64,000 bases of DNA from Prosthecobacter sp. (GTDB taxonomy: Bacteria; Verrucomicrobiota; Verrucomicrobiia; Verrucomicrobiales; Verrucomicrobiaceae). Position numbers and translations under genes: made by a program. Each line of letters begins with the position of its first letter. The first letter of the stretch is position 1. Shown here piece by piece: positions 35,862-43,190 of this stretch. The stretch lies in contig NZ_JAXMIH010000008.1 in assembly GCF_034366625.1 (NCBI RefSeq), positions 620,001-684,000 of the forward strand, in the 5' to 3' direction. The notes under the pieces are model-generated. The model searched no databases. It saw only the letters and a program-made list of their open reading frames with translations, and had not been told where the DNA came from.

Positions 35862-37343
35862 TCAGGCTTTGGAGGCGGCTGGGAGGGACTTGCCTTTTCG
35901 CGGGGTGCCATTTTTCGCGGGCTTGTACCATTCCTCATGTGTTTCGTCGATATCGACATGGCCACCGGTCTTCTCGTGATTCTCACGCCAGCCGTGCAGG
36001 GCTTCAAAGGCGGCGTGGTCGATGAAATCGACAGCGAGGTCGATGTCCACGTTGTGGCCAGCGGGTATCTTTGACAGCTCACCGTTCAGCTTCGGCACGG
36101 AGGCAAAGGTAAGCGTGCCGCCGATCTTCGCGTGCCATTTGCCTTCGCGCTGCTCGAGTTGCACGTCGGTGTTCGACAAGCGACGCAGCAGGAAGAAGAC
36201 ACTGAGACCCAAACCAATACCGACACCGGCAAGTAGGTTCACGCAGGTCACGCCAAGCACGGTGGCGTAGTAGATCGGCGCCTCGTTGTGTGTCGTGAGC
36301 TCTCGGATGTGATGGAGGTTCACCAGATTGATGCCGACATGGACGAGCAGGCCCGCGAGCACGGCCAACGGGATTTGCTCAATCACACCGCCAAGAAAGA
36401 GCGCAAAGATGAGAACCCACACTCCGTGAAACACCGCCGACCAACGTGAGGCGGCATTGGCCATGATATTCGCCGACGAACGCACGATGACGCCGGTGAT
36501 CGGCAGACCACCGAGCAGGCCGGAGACGAGATTGCCCGTGCCCTGGGCGCTGAGTTCTTTGTCCAAATTCGAGCGCACGCCGGAGTGCAGCTTGTCTGTG
36601 GCGACCGCACAGAGCAGCGACTCGATGCTGGCAATCAAGGCGACAGTGATGACCGCGATGGTGAAAGCACCCCAGTCGGCAGGCGGCGTCAGTTTGGTGA
36701 GTGCGAAGGTTTCTGGCAGATCGACGCGCTTTACGTCCATCTTCATGACGATGGACACCACAGTGCCCACGACCACGGCCACCAGTGGCCCGGGGATGGC
36801 TTTGAGCGAGGGAACCTTCAGCTTCTTCCACACAATCAGGATCGCGATGGTCAGGAGGCCAAGAATAGCTGCTTGCGTGCTCATCGCGCCGAGCTGCTTT
36901 GGTATCCCAAGCAGATTCACCAACGGTGAACTCTGCGGCGACCCGCCCAGCACGACATGCATCTGCGCGAGCGCGATGGAGATGCCGATGCCCGCGAGCA
37001 TGCCATGCACCACGGCGGGCGCGATGATGAGTGCCCCGCGTGCTACCTTGAACCAGCCGAGCACCAACTGTAGCGCGCCCGCGCAAGCCGTGATCAAGCA
37101 CATCGTCTCCCATCCAAATTTTGCAACCAAACCTGCCACTACGACCGTCAGACCTGCCGCTGGTCCCGAGACCTGAAGCGGTGACCCCGCCAGCAGGCCC
37201 GTCACAATGCCACCCACCACCGCGCCGATGAGACCGGCGATGATCGGCGCCCCCGATGCCAGCGCGATGCCGAGCGACAATGGCACGGCGACCAAGAAGA
37301 CCACAAGCGAGGCGGGAAGATCACGGCGGAGTGTGCTGGTCAT
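35862..37343 (-). CDS. SulP anion transporter, paralogue B, first gene of the DAB operon
   Basis: The 493-residue protein is nearly identical to the SulP at 28561-30042 in length and sequence, including the unusual C-terminal HVDIDETHEEWYK. Membrane domain and STAS-like part are as in paralogue A. It is the first gene of the operon SulP-dabA-dabB-nuoM-like-SulP and ends six bases before dabA. The 108 bases between it and the LysR gene should hold its promoter; that gap contains a TTCG-N7-CGAA dyad (37436-37450) and the palindrome CCTTATAAGG (37384-37393). Likely a Na+- or H+-driven bicarbonate or sulfate carrier; substrate unproven. Confidence 0.92.
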   Translation of the reverse strand: MTSTLRRDLPASLVVFLVAVPLSLGIALASGAPIIAGLIGAVVGGIVTGLLAGSPLQVSGPAAGLTVVVAGLVAKFGWETMCLITACAGALQLVLGWFKVARGALIIAPAVVHGMLAGIGISIALAQMHVVLGGSPQSSPLVNLLGIPKQLGAMSTQAAILGLLTIAILIVWKKLKVPSLKAIPGPLVAVVVGTVVSIVMKMDVKRVDLPETFALTKLTPPADWGAFTIAVITVALIASIESLLCAVATDKLHSGVRSNLDKELSAQGTGNLVSGLLGGLPITGVIVRSSANIMANAASRWSAVFHGVWVLIFALFLGGVIEQIPLAVLAGLLVHVGINLVNLHHIRELTTHNEAPIYYATVLGVTCVNLLAGVGIGLGLSVFFLLRRLSNTDVQLEQREGKWHAKIGGTLTFASVPKLNGELSKIPAGHNVDIDLAVDFIDHAAFEALHGWRENHEKTGGHVDIDETHEEWYKPAKNGTPRKGKSLPAASKA

Positions 37344-37435
37344 GTGAATGAGACTTGGGGATGTTCTACAGCTAAAGATCGTCCCTTATAAGGCTGGCGG
37401 GTCACTTTGACCATTCCAACATATCTATCAGACAC

Positions 37436-37450
37436 TTCGATAAAAACGAA
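37436..37450. promoter_or_regulatory. TTCG-N7-CGAA dyad upstream of the SulP-dabAB operon
   Basis: The dyad has an AT-only centre (TTCGATAAAAACGAA) and the T-N11-A spacing of LysR-type boxes. The stem extends one base on each side (ACTTCG/CGAAGT). It lies between the LysR stop and the first SulP start, 93 bases upstream of that start. The same pattern occurs at 38390-38404 upstream of the SulP-carbonic anhydrase gene. As a hairpin it could also end LysR transcription, but the T run is in the loop. Confidence 0.5.
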
Positions 37451-37451
37451 G

Positions 37452-38378
37452 TCATACCACCCGCCGGGATCTCGTCGAGCTGAAGACGCTCTTCGACTCT
37501 GCGGCGATCACTGCCAGCGCTGGATGCCGCATGGCACGTTCCAGGGTGATGAGATGACACGAAAAGCCGCAGCGCACCGGGCGACCCACCGGCAGCAGGC
37601 CGTAGCGGTCCACCGCCTCATCCAGTACCGCTGCGGCGATGGGGGCCAGGCCCATGCCGTCCGCAGCGGCCGTTTTCATTAGCGCGGCATCATCGAACTC
37701 CGCCACCACGCGCGGACGGATGCGATGCGAGTCGAACCAGCGGTCGATTTCATGCCGCCAGGCCGTGCGGCTGGCCGGCAGCAGCACCGGGGCGTCCTTT
37801 AGCGAGGCAGGGAAGTTCTTGCTCAATTTCTTCGCCAGCGCCGGAGCCGCGCAGAAGACCACGGGCGATTCGCCGAGGAGATGATTGAACGCTTTAACGG
37901 GCAGCGACGATGGTGCGGCCTCATCCGACAAAACCACATCCAGTCTTCCCGAGGCGAGCGAGCCGAGCAGTTCCTGAGCATGGCCTTCCGCGCAGGAGAG
38001 CTGCAAATTCGGAAACGCCTTCACCGCCGGGCGAATGAGCCGCCACGCGACGAGTTTCGGCAGGGAATCGGTGATGCCGATGTTCAGCCGCAGGTTTCGC
38101 GTGCTGCCGAGGCCATGCAGCGAGCGCACCATCTCCGTGCCAAGGGAAAAAATCTCCGCAGCGCACTCCATGACGAGCCTGCCCTGCGGCGTGAGCTTCA
38201 TGCCGCGGCCGGTGCGGTCGAAAAGCTGTTCGTCGAGGTTCTTTTCAAGCGCCTTGATCTGGGCGCTGATCGTCGGCTGCGAGAGATGCAGGCGCGCTGC
38301 GGCTGCCCGGAGGCTGCCGGCGCGGGCGACTTCCCAAAACAGGCGCAGATGGTGATAATTGAGGTGCGGATCGTTCAT
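37452..38378 (-). CDS. LysR-family regulator, NhaR-like
   Basis: The 308-residue protein has an N-terminal winged helix (residues 6-66: LNYHHLRLFWEVARAGSLRA, LHLSQPTISAQIKALE) of the NhaR subgroup, and a typical LysR effector domain (90-300). It lies between the SulP-dabAB operon (same strand, downstream) and the SulP-carbonic anhydrase gene (divergent, upstream). Both intergenic regions carry a TTCG-N7-CGAA site, so it is the likely regulator of both units; LysR proteins such as CmpR and CbbR regulate carbon uptake and fixation in other bacteria. The ligand (inorganic carbon, Na+ or pH) is unknown. Confidence 0.9.
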   Translation of the reverse strand: MNDPHLNYHHLRLFWEVARAGSLRAAAARLHLSQPTISAQIKALEKNLDEQLFDRTGRGMKLTPQGRLVMECAAEIFSLGTEMVRSLHGLGSTRNLRLNIGITDSLPKLVAWRLIRPAVKAFPNLQLSCAEGHAQELLGSLASGRLDVVLSDEAAPSSLPVKAFNHLLGESPVVFCAAPALAKKLSKNFPASLKDAPVLLPASRTAWRHEIDRWFDSHRIRPRVVAEFDDAALMKTAAADGMGLAPIAAAVLDEAVDRYGLLPVGRPVRCGFSCHLITLERAMRHPALAVIAAESKSVFSSTRSRRVV

Positions 38379-38389
38379 CGGTTTGATTC

Positions 38390-38404
38390 TTCGGAATTTA
38401 CGAA
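38390..38404. promoter_or_regulatory. TTCG-N7-CGAA dyad in the divergent LysR / SulP-CA promoter region
   Basis: TTCGGAATTTACGAA has the T-N11-A LysR-box geometry, an AT-rich centre and the same arms as the site at 37436-37450. It lies 11 bases upstream of the LysR start and 63 bases upstream of the SulP-carbonic anhydrase start, a usual place for an autoregulatory LysR site. A second weaker dyad, CTTTGA-N13-TCAAAG, follows at 38411-38435. Confidence 0.55.
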
Positions 38405-38467
38405 ATGTAGCTTTGAAACATCGAAATTGTCAAAGTTTGATTCCTTACCAGGATTTGCCGCTCCAGT

Positions 38468-40744
38468 ATGTCCTACAACAAAGCCCCCTTTGCTGTCACT
38501 CTGCCGAAAGACATCACCGCGAGCATTGCGGTATTCCTCGTGGCATTGCCTTTATGCCTCGGGATCGCCCTCGCGTCGAATGCGCCGCTCTTCTCCGGTT
38601 TGATCTCCGGTATCGTGGGAGGAATCGTGGTGGGGCTTATCAGCAGCTCCCAAAAAAGCGTGAGCGGACCGGCGGCGGGCCTGACGGCCATCGTGGCGGC
38701 ACAGATCACGCTTCTGGGCAGTTTTGAGGCCTTTCTGGCTGCGGTGGCTGTTGCGGGCGTGATTCAAATTTTGATGGGTGTGTTTCGCCTGGGCTTCATC
38801 GCGGCCTTCTTCCCGTTGAGCGTCATCAAAGGCCTCCTGGCGGCCATTGGCCTCATTTTGATCTTGAAGCAGATTCCGCACGTTTTCGGCCATGATGCTG
38901 ATGCGGAGGGTGAGATGAGCTTTGACCAGCCGGACCACGAAAACACCTTCACGGAGATCTGGTCCTCCCTTTTCGACATCCAGCCCGGTGCTGCGCTGAT
39001 CGGGTTGGTGTCCATTCTCGTGCTGATGTTGTGGGATCGCAGCAAGACGTTGAAAAAGAGCCCGGTGCCCTCCGCATTGGTGGTGGTGGTGTTCGGCGTG
39101 GGCATCAACATGATACTGCGTCAGATGGGCAGTGCGTGGACCATCGAGCCGAGTCATCTCGTGCAGGTGCCGGTGGCGAAGGACATCCAGGCGTTCCTCG
39201 GCTTCATGCAGTTCCCGGATGCCGCGCAGTTTGGCAATCCGGCGATCCTCAAGGCGGCGGTGACCATCGCTCTCGTCGCCACGCTGGAGACACTGCTGAA
39301 TTTGGAGGCGGTGGACAAGATTGACCCAGATCAGCATCAGGCGCCGCCGAACCGCGAACTCATCGCGCAGGGCATCGGCAACGTCACGGCGGGCCTCATT
39401 GGCGGCCTGCCGATGACAAGTGTGATCGTGCGTTCGTCGGTGAACATCAACGCGGGCGGCAGAACCAAGCTCAGCGCCATTCTGCATGGTGTGTTGTTGA
39501 CGCTGTGTGTGATCACTGTGCCGCAGTGGCTCAACGAAATCCCGCTTTCGGCGCTGGCGGCCATCTTGATCGTTACCGGCCTCAAACTCGCCAGCCCGGC
39601 TCTGTTCAAGCAGATGTGGAGCGAGGGATCGCGGCAGTTCCTGCCCTTCATGATGACCATCGCGGCCATCGTGGTCACGGACTTGCTCATGGGCGTGCTT
39701 ATCGGACTCGGGATCAGCATTCTGTTCATCCTGCACAGCAACCTGCGCCGCCCGCTGCGCCGCATCGTGGAAAAACACACCTCCGGTGACGTGCTGCGCA
39801 TCGAGCTGGCGAACCAAGTGAGCTTTCTCAACCGCGCCACCATCGAAAAGACGCTGCATGATGTGCCGCGCGGCGGCCATGTGCTGCTCGACGCAAGCAG
39901 CACGGACTACATCGACCCGGACATCCGCGACCTCATCACCGACTTCCAAAACACGACCTCGAAGGCGCATGGCGTGGAAGTTAGCCTCGTCGGATTCAAG
40001 GATCACTACGCCTTCAACGACCACATCCAGTTTATCGATTACACCAGCCGCGAGGTGCAGAGCAGCCTCACTCCAGCCACAGTGCTGGACATTCTGCGGG
40101 AAGGAAACCGCCGGTTCCTCGCAGGTGAGCGCATCCAGCGTGACTTTAGCCGTCAGGTGACCGCTACGGCGTCAGGCCAGTTCCCGATGGCTGCGGTGCT
40201 TAGTTGCATAGACTCCCGCACACCGGCGGAGGTTATTTTTGATCTCGGACTTGGCGACATCTTTAGCGCGCGCGTGGCGGGAAACATCGCCGCCAAAGAC
40301 CTCATTGGCAGCATGGAATACGCCTGCGTCGTCGCGGGATCGAAGCTGATCGTCGTCATGGGCCACACGAGTTGCGGCGCGGTGAACGCGGCCGTGGATC
40401 TGATTTGCAGCCGGAAATCCGCCGCCGAGGCCACTGGTTGCGGCAATCTCGACGGGCTCGTCACCGAGATTCAGCAGTCCATCGACCTGAAGACCTGCAA
40501 GCAACCGGGTCAATGGCTGCCCGGCGAGAAAGCAGCCTATTCCAACGAGGTTTCCCGCCGCAATGTCATCCGCACCATCCACGTCATCCGCGAGCGCAGT
40601 ACTGCGCTCGACAAAATGGTGAGCGAGGGGAAAATCGCCGTCGTTGGAGCGCTGTACGATGTGGGAACGGGCGAGGTGACGTTCTTTCAGACGCAGGAAT
40701 CCAGCCTGGCAAAACTGCATCTGCCCATGACGAGGGCGGGCTGA
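38468..40744 (+). CDS. SulP transporter fused to beta-carbonic anhydrase
   Basis: The 758-residue protein joins a SulP membrane domain (residues 10-410, with KSVSGPAAGLTAIVAAQ and TLLNLEAVDKIDPDQHQAPPN), a STAS-like domain (about 425-530) and a complete beta-carbonic anhydrase (about 545-750). The anhydrase zinc and catalytic residues are intact: C580 and D582 in LSCIDSR, H633 and C636 in GHTSCGA. Such fusions are thought to import bicarbonate and interconvert it with CO2 in the cytoplasm. It is divergent from the LysR gene with 89 bases between starts. Together with dabAB it makes this a dedicated inorganic-carbon locus. It converges, three bases apart, on the ECF sigma gene. Confidence 0.95.
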   Translation: MSYNKAPFAVTLPKDITASIAVFLVALPLCLGIALASNAPLFSGLISGIVGGIVVGLISSSQKSVSGPAAGLTAIVAAQITLLGSFEAFLAAVAVAGVIQILMGVFRLGFIAAFFPLSVIKGLLAAIGLILILKQIPHVFGHDADAEGEMSFDQPDHENTFTEIWSSLFDIQPGAALIGLVSILVLMLWDRSKTLKKSPVPSALVVVVFGVGINMILRQMGSAWTIEPSHLVQVPVAKDIQAFLGFMQFPDAAQFGNPAILKAAVTIALVATLETLLNLEAVDKIDPDQHQAPPNRELIAQGIGNVTAGLIGGLPMTSVIVRSSVNINAGGRTKLSAILHGVLLTLCVITVPQWLNEIPLSALAAILIVTGLKLASPALFKQMWSEGSRQFLPFMMTIAAIVVTDLLMGVLIGLGISILFILHSNLRRPLRRIVEKHTSGDVLRIELANQVSFLNRATIEKTLHDVPRGGHVLLDASSTDYIDPDIRDLITDFQNTTSKAHGVEVSLVGFKDHYAFNDHIQFIDYTSREVQSSLTPATVLDILREGNRRFLAGERIQRDFSRQVTATASGQFPMAAVLSCIDSRTPAEVIFDLGLGDIFSARVAGNIAAKDLIGSMEYACVVAGSKLIVVMGHTSCGAVNAAVDLICSRKSAAEATGCGNLDGLVTEIQQSIDLKTCKQPGQWLPGEKAAYSNEVSRRNVIRTIHVIRERSTALDKMVSEGKIAVVGALYDVGTGEVTFFQTQESSLAKLHLPMTRAG

Positions 40745-40747
40745 GCC

Positions 40748-41365
40748 TCAACTCTCTTCGTCCCACCATTTCATTAACATCTGCCGTGCGCGATAAACCC
40801 GGCCCTCCACACTACGCGTGGAGCAGTTCAGCACCTGGGCGCACTCCTCATGGTTCATGCCTTCCATCGTGGTGAGCATCAGCACCGCGCGTAGTTTTTC
40901 CGGCAGCACGGCAAGGCCACGGTCCAGCTTTTGCAGTTCACTTTTCAGTTCCGCACTCGTGTCTGGCGCATGCTGGGGGCAGAGCGGCGGTTGTTCGATT
41001 TCGGCGAGGGCGATCGTGTTCTCCCGCTGCCTTGAGGCGCGTGTTTTGGCGCGATCCCGGCACAGGTTCAGTGCGATCTGATACAGCCACGTCGAGAGGC
41101 GCGATCTTCCCTCGAATTCCGGCAGCGCCTGCCAGGCGCGCACGAATGCGTCCTGGCACACCTCGCGTGCATCTTCCACACAGCGCAGCCAGCGGCAGCA
41201 AAAGCCGAACAGGCGCTCCTCGTGTTCCCGCAGGATCCATTCGAACGCCGCCATGTCCCCGGCCTGCGCAGCGCGTATTTTTTCCTGCTCCAAAGAAACC
41301 GCGCAAGTGCCTGCGGCATTCGTGGAGGGCAGGGGGAAGTCAATGCTCGCGGGCAAGGCTGTCAT
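40748..41365 (-). CDS. ECF sigma factor, CnrH-like
   Basis: The 205-residue protein has sigma region 2 (about residues 40-105, RLSTWLYQIALNLCRDR) and region 4 (about 150-200, EGMNHEECAQVLNCSTRSVEGRVYRARQML) and no extra domain, as ECF sigma factors do. The start overlaps the CnrX-like gene by 26 bases; a start further in is possible because the first 30 residues lie before region 2. Gene order (anti-sigma, metal sensor, sigma) is the same as in cnrYXH of Cupriavidus, where the sigma factor turns on Co/Ni efflux. No efflux genes are adjacent, so its targets are elsewhere or beyond this window. Confidence 0.9.
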   Translation of the reverse strand: MTALPASIDFPLPSTNAAGTCAVSLEQEKIRAAQAGDMAAFEWILREHEERLFGFCCRWLRCVEDAREVCQDAFVRAWQALPEFEGRSRLSTWLYQIALNLCRDRAKTRASRQRENTIALAEIEQPPLCPQHAPDTSAELKSELQKLDRGLAVLPEKLRAVLMLTTMEGMNHEECAQVLNCSTRSVEGRVYRARQMLMKWWDEES

Positions 41366-41801
41366 GCGTCCATTCCACCAGTTTTTTTGCCTGCGCAGGA
41401 CGCAGGTAACGTTTCATCGCAAAGAAATGCTCCAGCGTGGCGTGTTGCAGTTCGGCCTGAGCCTTGTTCAGCTTCTCCAGTGCGGATTTCAAGGCGTCGT
41501 CATTGACGTCTGCTGTCTCGATGGCGGCCGCCAAATCGCGCCCTGCCGCGCGAATCTCGCCCCTCAGGCGCACTCGACGTTGCTCGAACTCCGCCTCGAT
41601 CGGCTCCAGCTTTTCATGCTGTTCTGGCGTGATGTCGAGATGCTCGTGCATCCAGGCATGGAAGTCCGGCTCCGCATGATCGTGTGCATGGCTTTCACCA
41701 TGACGGTGCAGTGTCCAGTCGGTGACCAGCCAGGCGGTTCCGCCGGCCAGAACGACGGAGAACAGCATCGCGGCCACCATCCATTTCCCACGTGAGGTCA
41801 T
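41340..41801 (-). CDS. CnrX-like periplasmic metal sensor
   Basis: The 153-residue protein has an N-terminal membrane anchor (residues 8-27), a His-rich stretch (32-54) and a helical hairpin. It keeps all five metal ligands of CnrX, each shifted by exactly six residues: H48 and H52 (FHAWMHEHL), E69 (IEAEFEQRR), H125 and M129 (LEHFFAM). In CnrX these bind Co(II) or Ni(II) and the change is passed to the anti-sigma factor CnrY. It overlaps the anti-sigma gene by four bases and the sigma gene by 26, so the three are one translational unit. Related CpxP/Spy/ZraP proteins lack this ligand set. An additional HGESHAHDH segment may bind more metal. Confidence 0.9.
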   Translation of the reverse strand: MTSRGKWMVAAMLFSVVLAGGTAWLVTDWTLHRHGESHAHDHAEPDFHAWMHEHLDITPEQHEKLEPIEAEFEQRRVRLRGEIRAAGRDLAAAIETADVNDDALKSALEKLNKAQAELQHATLEHFFAMKRYLRPAQAKKLVEWTHDSLAREH

Positions 41802-42070
41802 GGTTTGGCACCCTCACGGAAAAGATTCATCGTCGGCGGTGTCGTGTGCGTCGTATCCCTCAGAGCCATCGACCAGCCAACCATTCCGGCCGTCACAACG
41901 CCCGAAATGGCGGCGAGAATCAGCAGCCAGCGCACGAAGGAGCGCCAGCGTTTCGCCCGTCCTTCATCGACACGGACGCGCGCCATCACCTCGCTCCCCA
42001 GCGAAATGCCGGTCATGGCCCCGGTGATCGCGGCGCGTTTGAGCATGTGATCAAGCTCGTTTTCATTCAT
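41798..42070 (-). CDS. CnrY-like anti-sigma factor (small single-pass membrane protein)
   Basis: I chose the ATG at 42068-42070 (90 residues); the longer frame starts with a hydrophobic peptide that reads like leader sequence. The protein has a short cytoplasmic N-terminus with a helical segment (NELDHMLKRAAITGAMTG), one membrane segment (about residues 48-68) and a short periplasmic tail. This is the layout of CnrY, whose N-terminus holds the ECF sigma factor. Sequence likeness is too low to see by eye, so the call rests on position, size and topology. The stop overlaps the start of the CnrX-like gene (ATGA). Confidence 0.72.
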   Translation of the reverse strand: MNENELDHMLKRAAITGAMTGISLGSEVMARVRVDEGRAKRWRSFVRWLLILAAISGVVTAGMVGWSMALRDTTHTTPPTMNLFREGAKP

Positions 42071-42076
42071 CGGAGG

Positions 42077-42102
42077 AATTGTAAGCACATTATGACACAA
42101 TT
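42077..42102. promoter_or_regulatory. Inverted repeat upstream of the CnrYXH-like operon
   Basis: AATTGT-N14-ACAATT lies 7-32 bases upstream of the anti-sigma start in the divergent region shared with the patatin gene. It encloses CATAAT on the minus strand, a possible -10 element. Evidence is limited to the dyad. Confidence 0.3.
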
Positions 42103-42155
42103 TTTGAAACTATTTCGGCCTTTGGAGTCGAATAAGGTAACAACCACCGCAGGCC

Positions 42156-43190
42156 ATGAACGCCAACCTCCATCCGCCCTTTCGAGGATGGAGCCGTGTC
42201 GAAGAAGGCATGAAACACGGCACAGGGGGAGAAAAGACGCCTCGCATCGGCTTGGTGCTCTCCAGCGGCGGGGCGCGCGGTCTGGCCCATGCAGGGGTGA
42301 TTCAGGTTTTGGAAAAAAATAACATCCCCATCGCCGCCATCGCGGGGTGCAGCATGGGGGCCTACGTCGGGGCGCTGTGGGCCGCCGGACTCAATGGGGA
42401 GCAGCTCGAAGCCCGTGCGCGCGAAATCAAAGACCGCAAAGCTCTCAAAGCACTGCTCGATTACGTCATTCCGCCTTCCGAGGGCCTGATTCGCGGCGAA
42501 AAAATCCGCCGACATTTCGAGCGTGATCTCGGCACCAAGACCTTCGCTGATCTCGACAAGCCGCTGCTCGTCATCGCCACCGATCTCGACCGTCTGACGC
42601 CGCATGTCTTTGATTCCGGCTTCGTTTCGCATGCGGTGCATGCCAGCGCCGCCATTCCGGCCATTTGCGCTCCAGTGCATCTCAATGGCCGCCGTTTCAC
42701 CGATGGCGGCACTTCGGAGCCACTGCCTGTCACCCTGCTCAAAAATCGACTTCATCTCGACCATATCATCGCCGTGAACGTCATGCCGATGCCCGGCGAT
42801 TTCGAAGCAGGTCTCGATGGCACCCTCGTTACGGGCGACAAGACAACGGGCAACTTCATCTCGCGCATCTTCCGTTTGTTCTGGCGCAAGCTGAACCTCC
42901 TCGCGGCTGGAAATGTCCTCGACACTTTCCGTCGCGCGTTGATGGCCGCCCAGCTTCGCCTCATCGCCAAAGAGGAGGCTGCCGCCGATGTCGTGATCCA
43001 TCCGCGTTTCACCACCTCGACGTGGCACGACTTTGAAAATTTCGGGCACTACCTGCAGGCCGGTCGCGATGCCGCCGAAGCCGCGCTGCCTGCCATCCGT
43101 GAACTACTTTCGCCAACCCAACTCAACCAGGAGACAATCAGCCATGAAATTGCTCCATCACACACCCGATTGGAATGCCTCGCCGCCTGA
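42156..43190 (+). CDS. Patatin-like phospholipase (RssA/NTE type)
   Basis: The 344-residue protein has the patatin features: the oxyanion Gly-rich motif SSGGARGLAHAG (near residues 36-47), the nucleophile serine in GCSMG, and the catalytic aspartate in TDGGTSEP (DGG motif). It has no signal peptide and belongs to the RssA/NTE-like group, which cleaves acyl chains from phospholipids or lysophospholipids at the membrane. Its 3' end overlaps the start of the acyl-CoA ligase gene by 47 bases, so it is the first gene of the fatty-acid operon and may supply its substrate. The cnrY-like gene lies divergent upstream. Confidence 0.9.
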   Translation: MNANLHPPFRGWSRVEEGMKHGTGGEKTPRIGLVLSSGGARGLAHAGVIQVLEKNNIPIAAIAGCSMGAYVGALWAAGLNGEQLEARAREIKDRKALKALLDYVIPPSEGLIRGEKIRRHFERDLGTKTFADLDKPLLVIATDLDRLTPHVFDSGFVSHAVHASAAIPAICAPVHLNGRRFTDGGTSEPLPVTLLKNRLHLDHIIAVNVMPMPGDFEAGLDGTLVTGDKTTGNFISRIFRLFWRKLNLLAAGNVLDTFRRALMAAQLRLIAKEEAAADVVIHPRFTTSTWHDFENFGHYLQAGRDAAEAALPAIRELLSPTQLNQETISHEIAPSHTRLECLAA

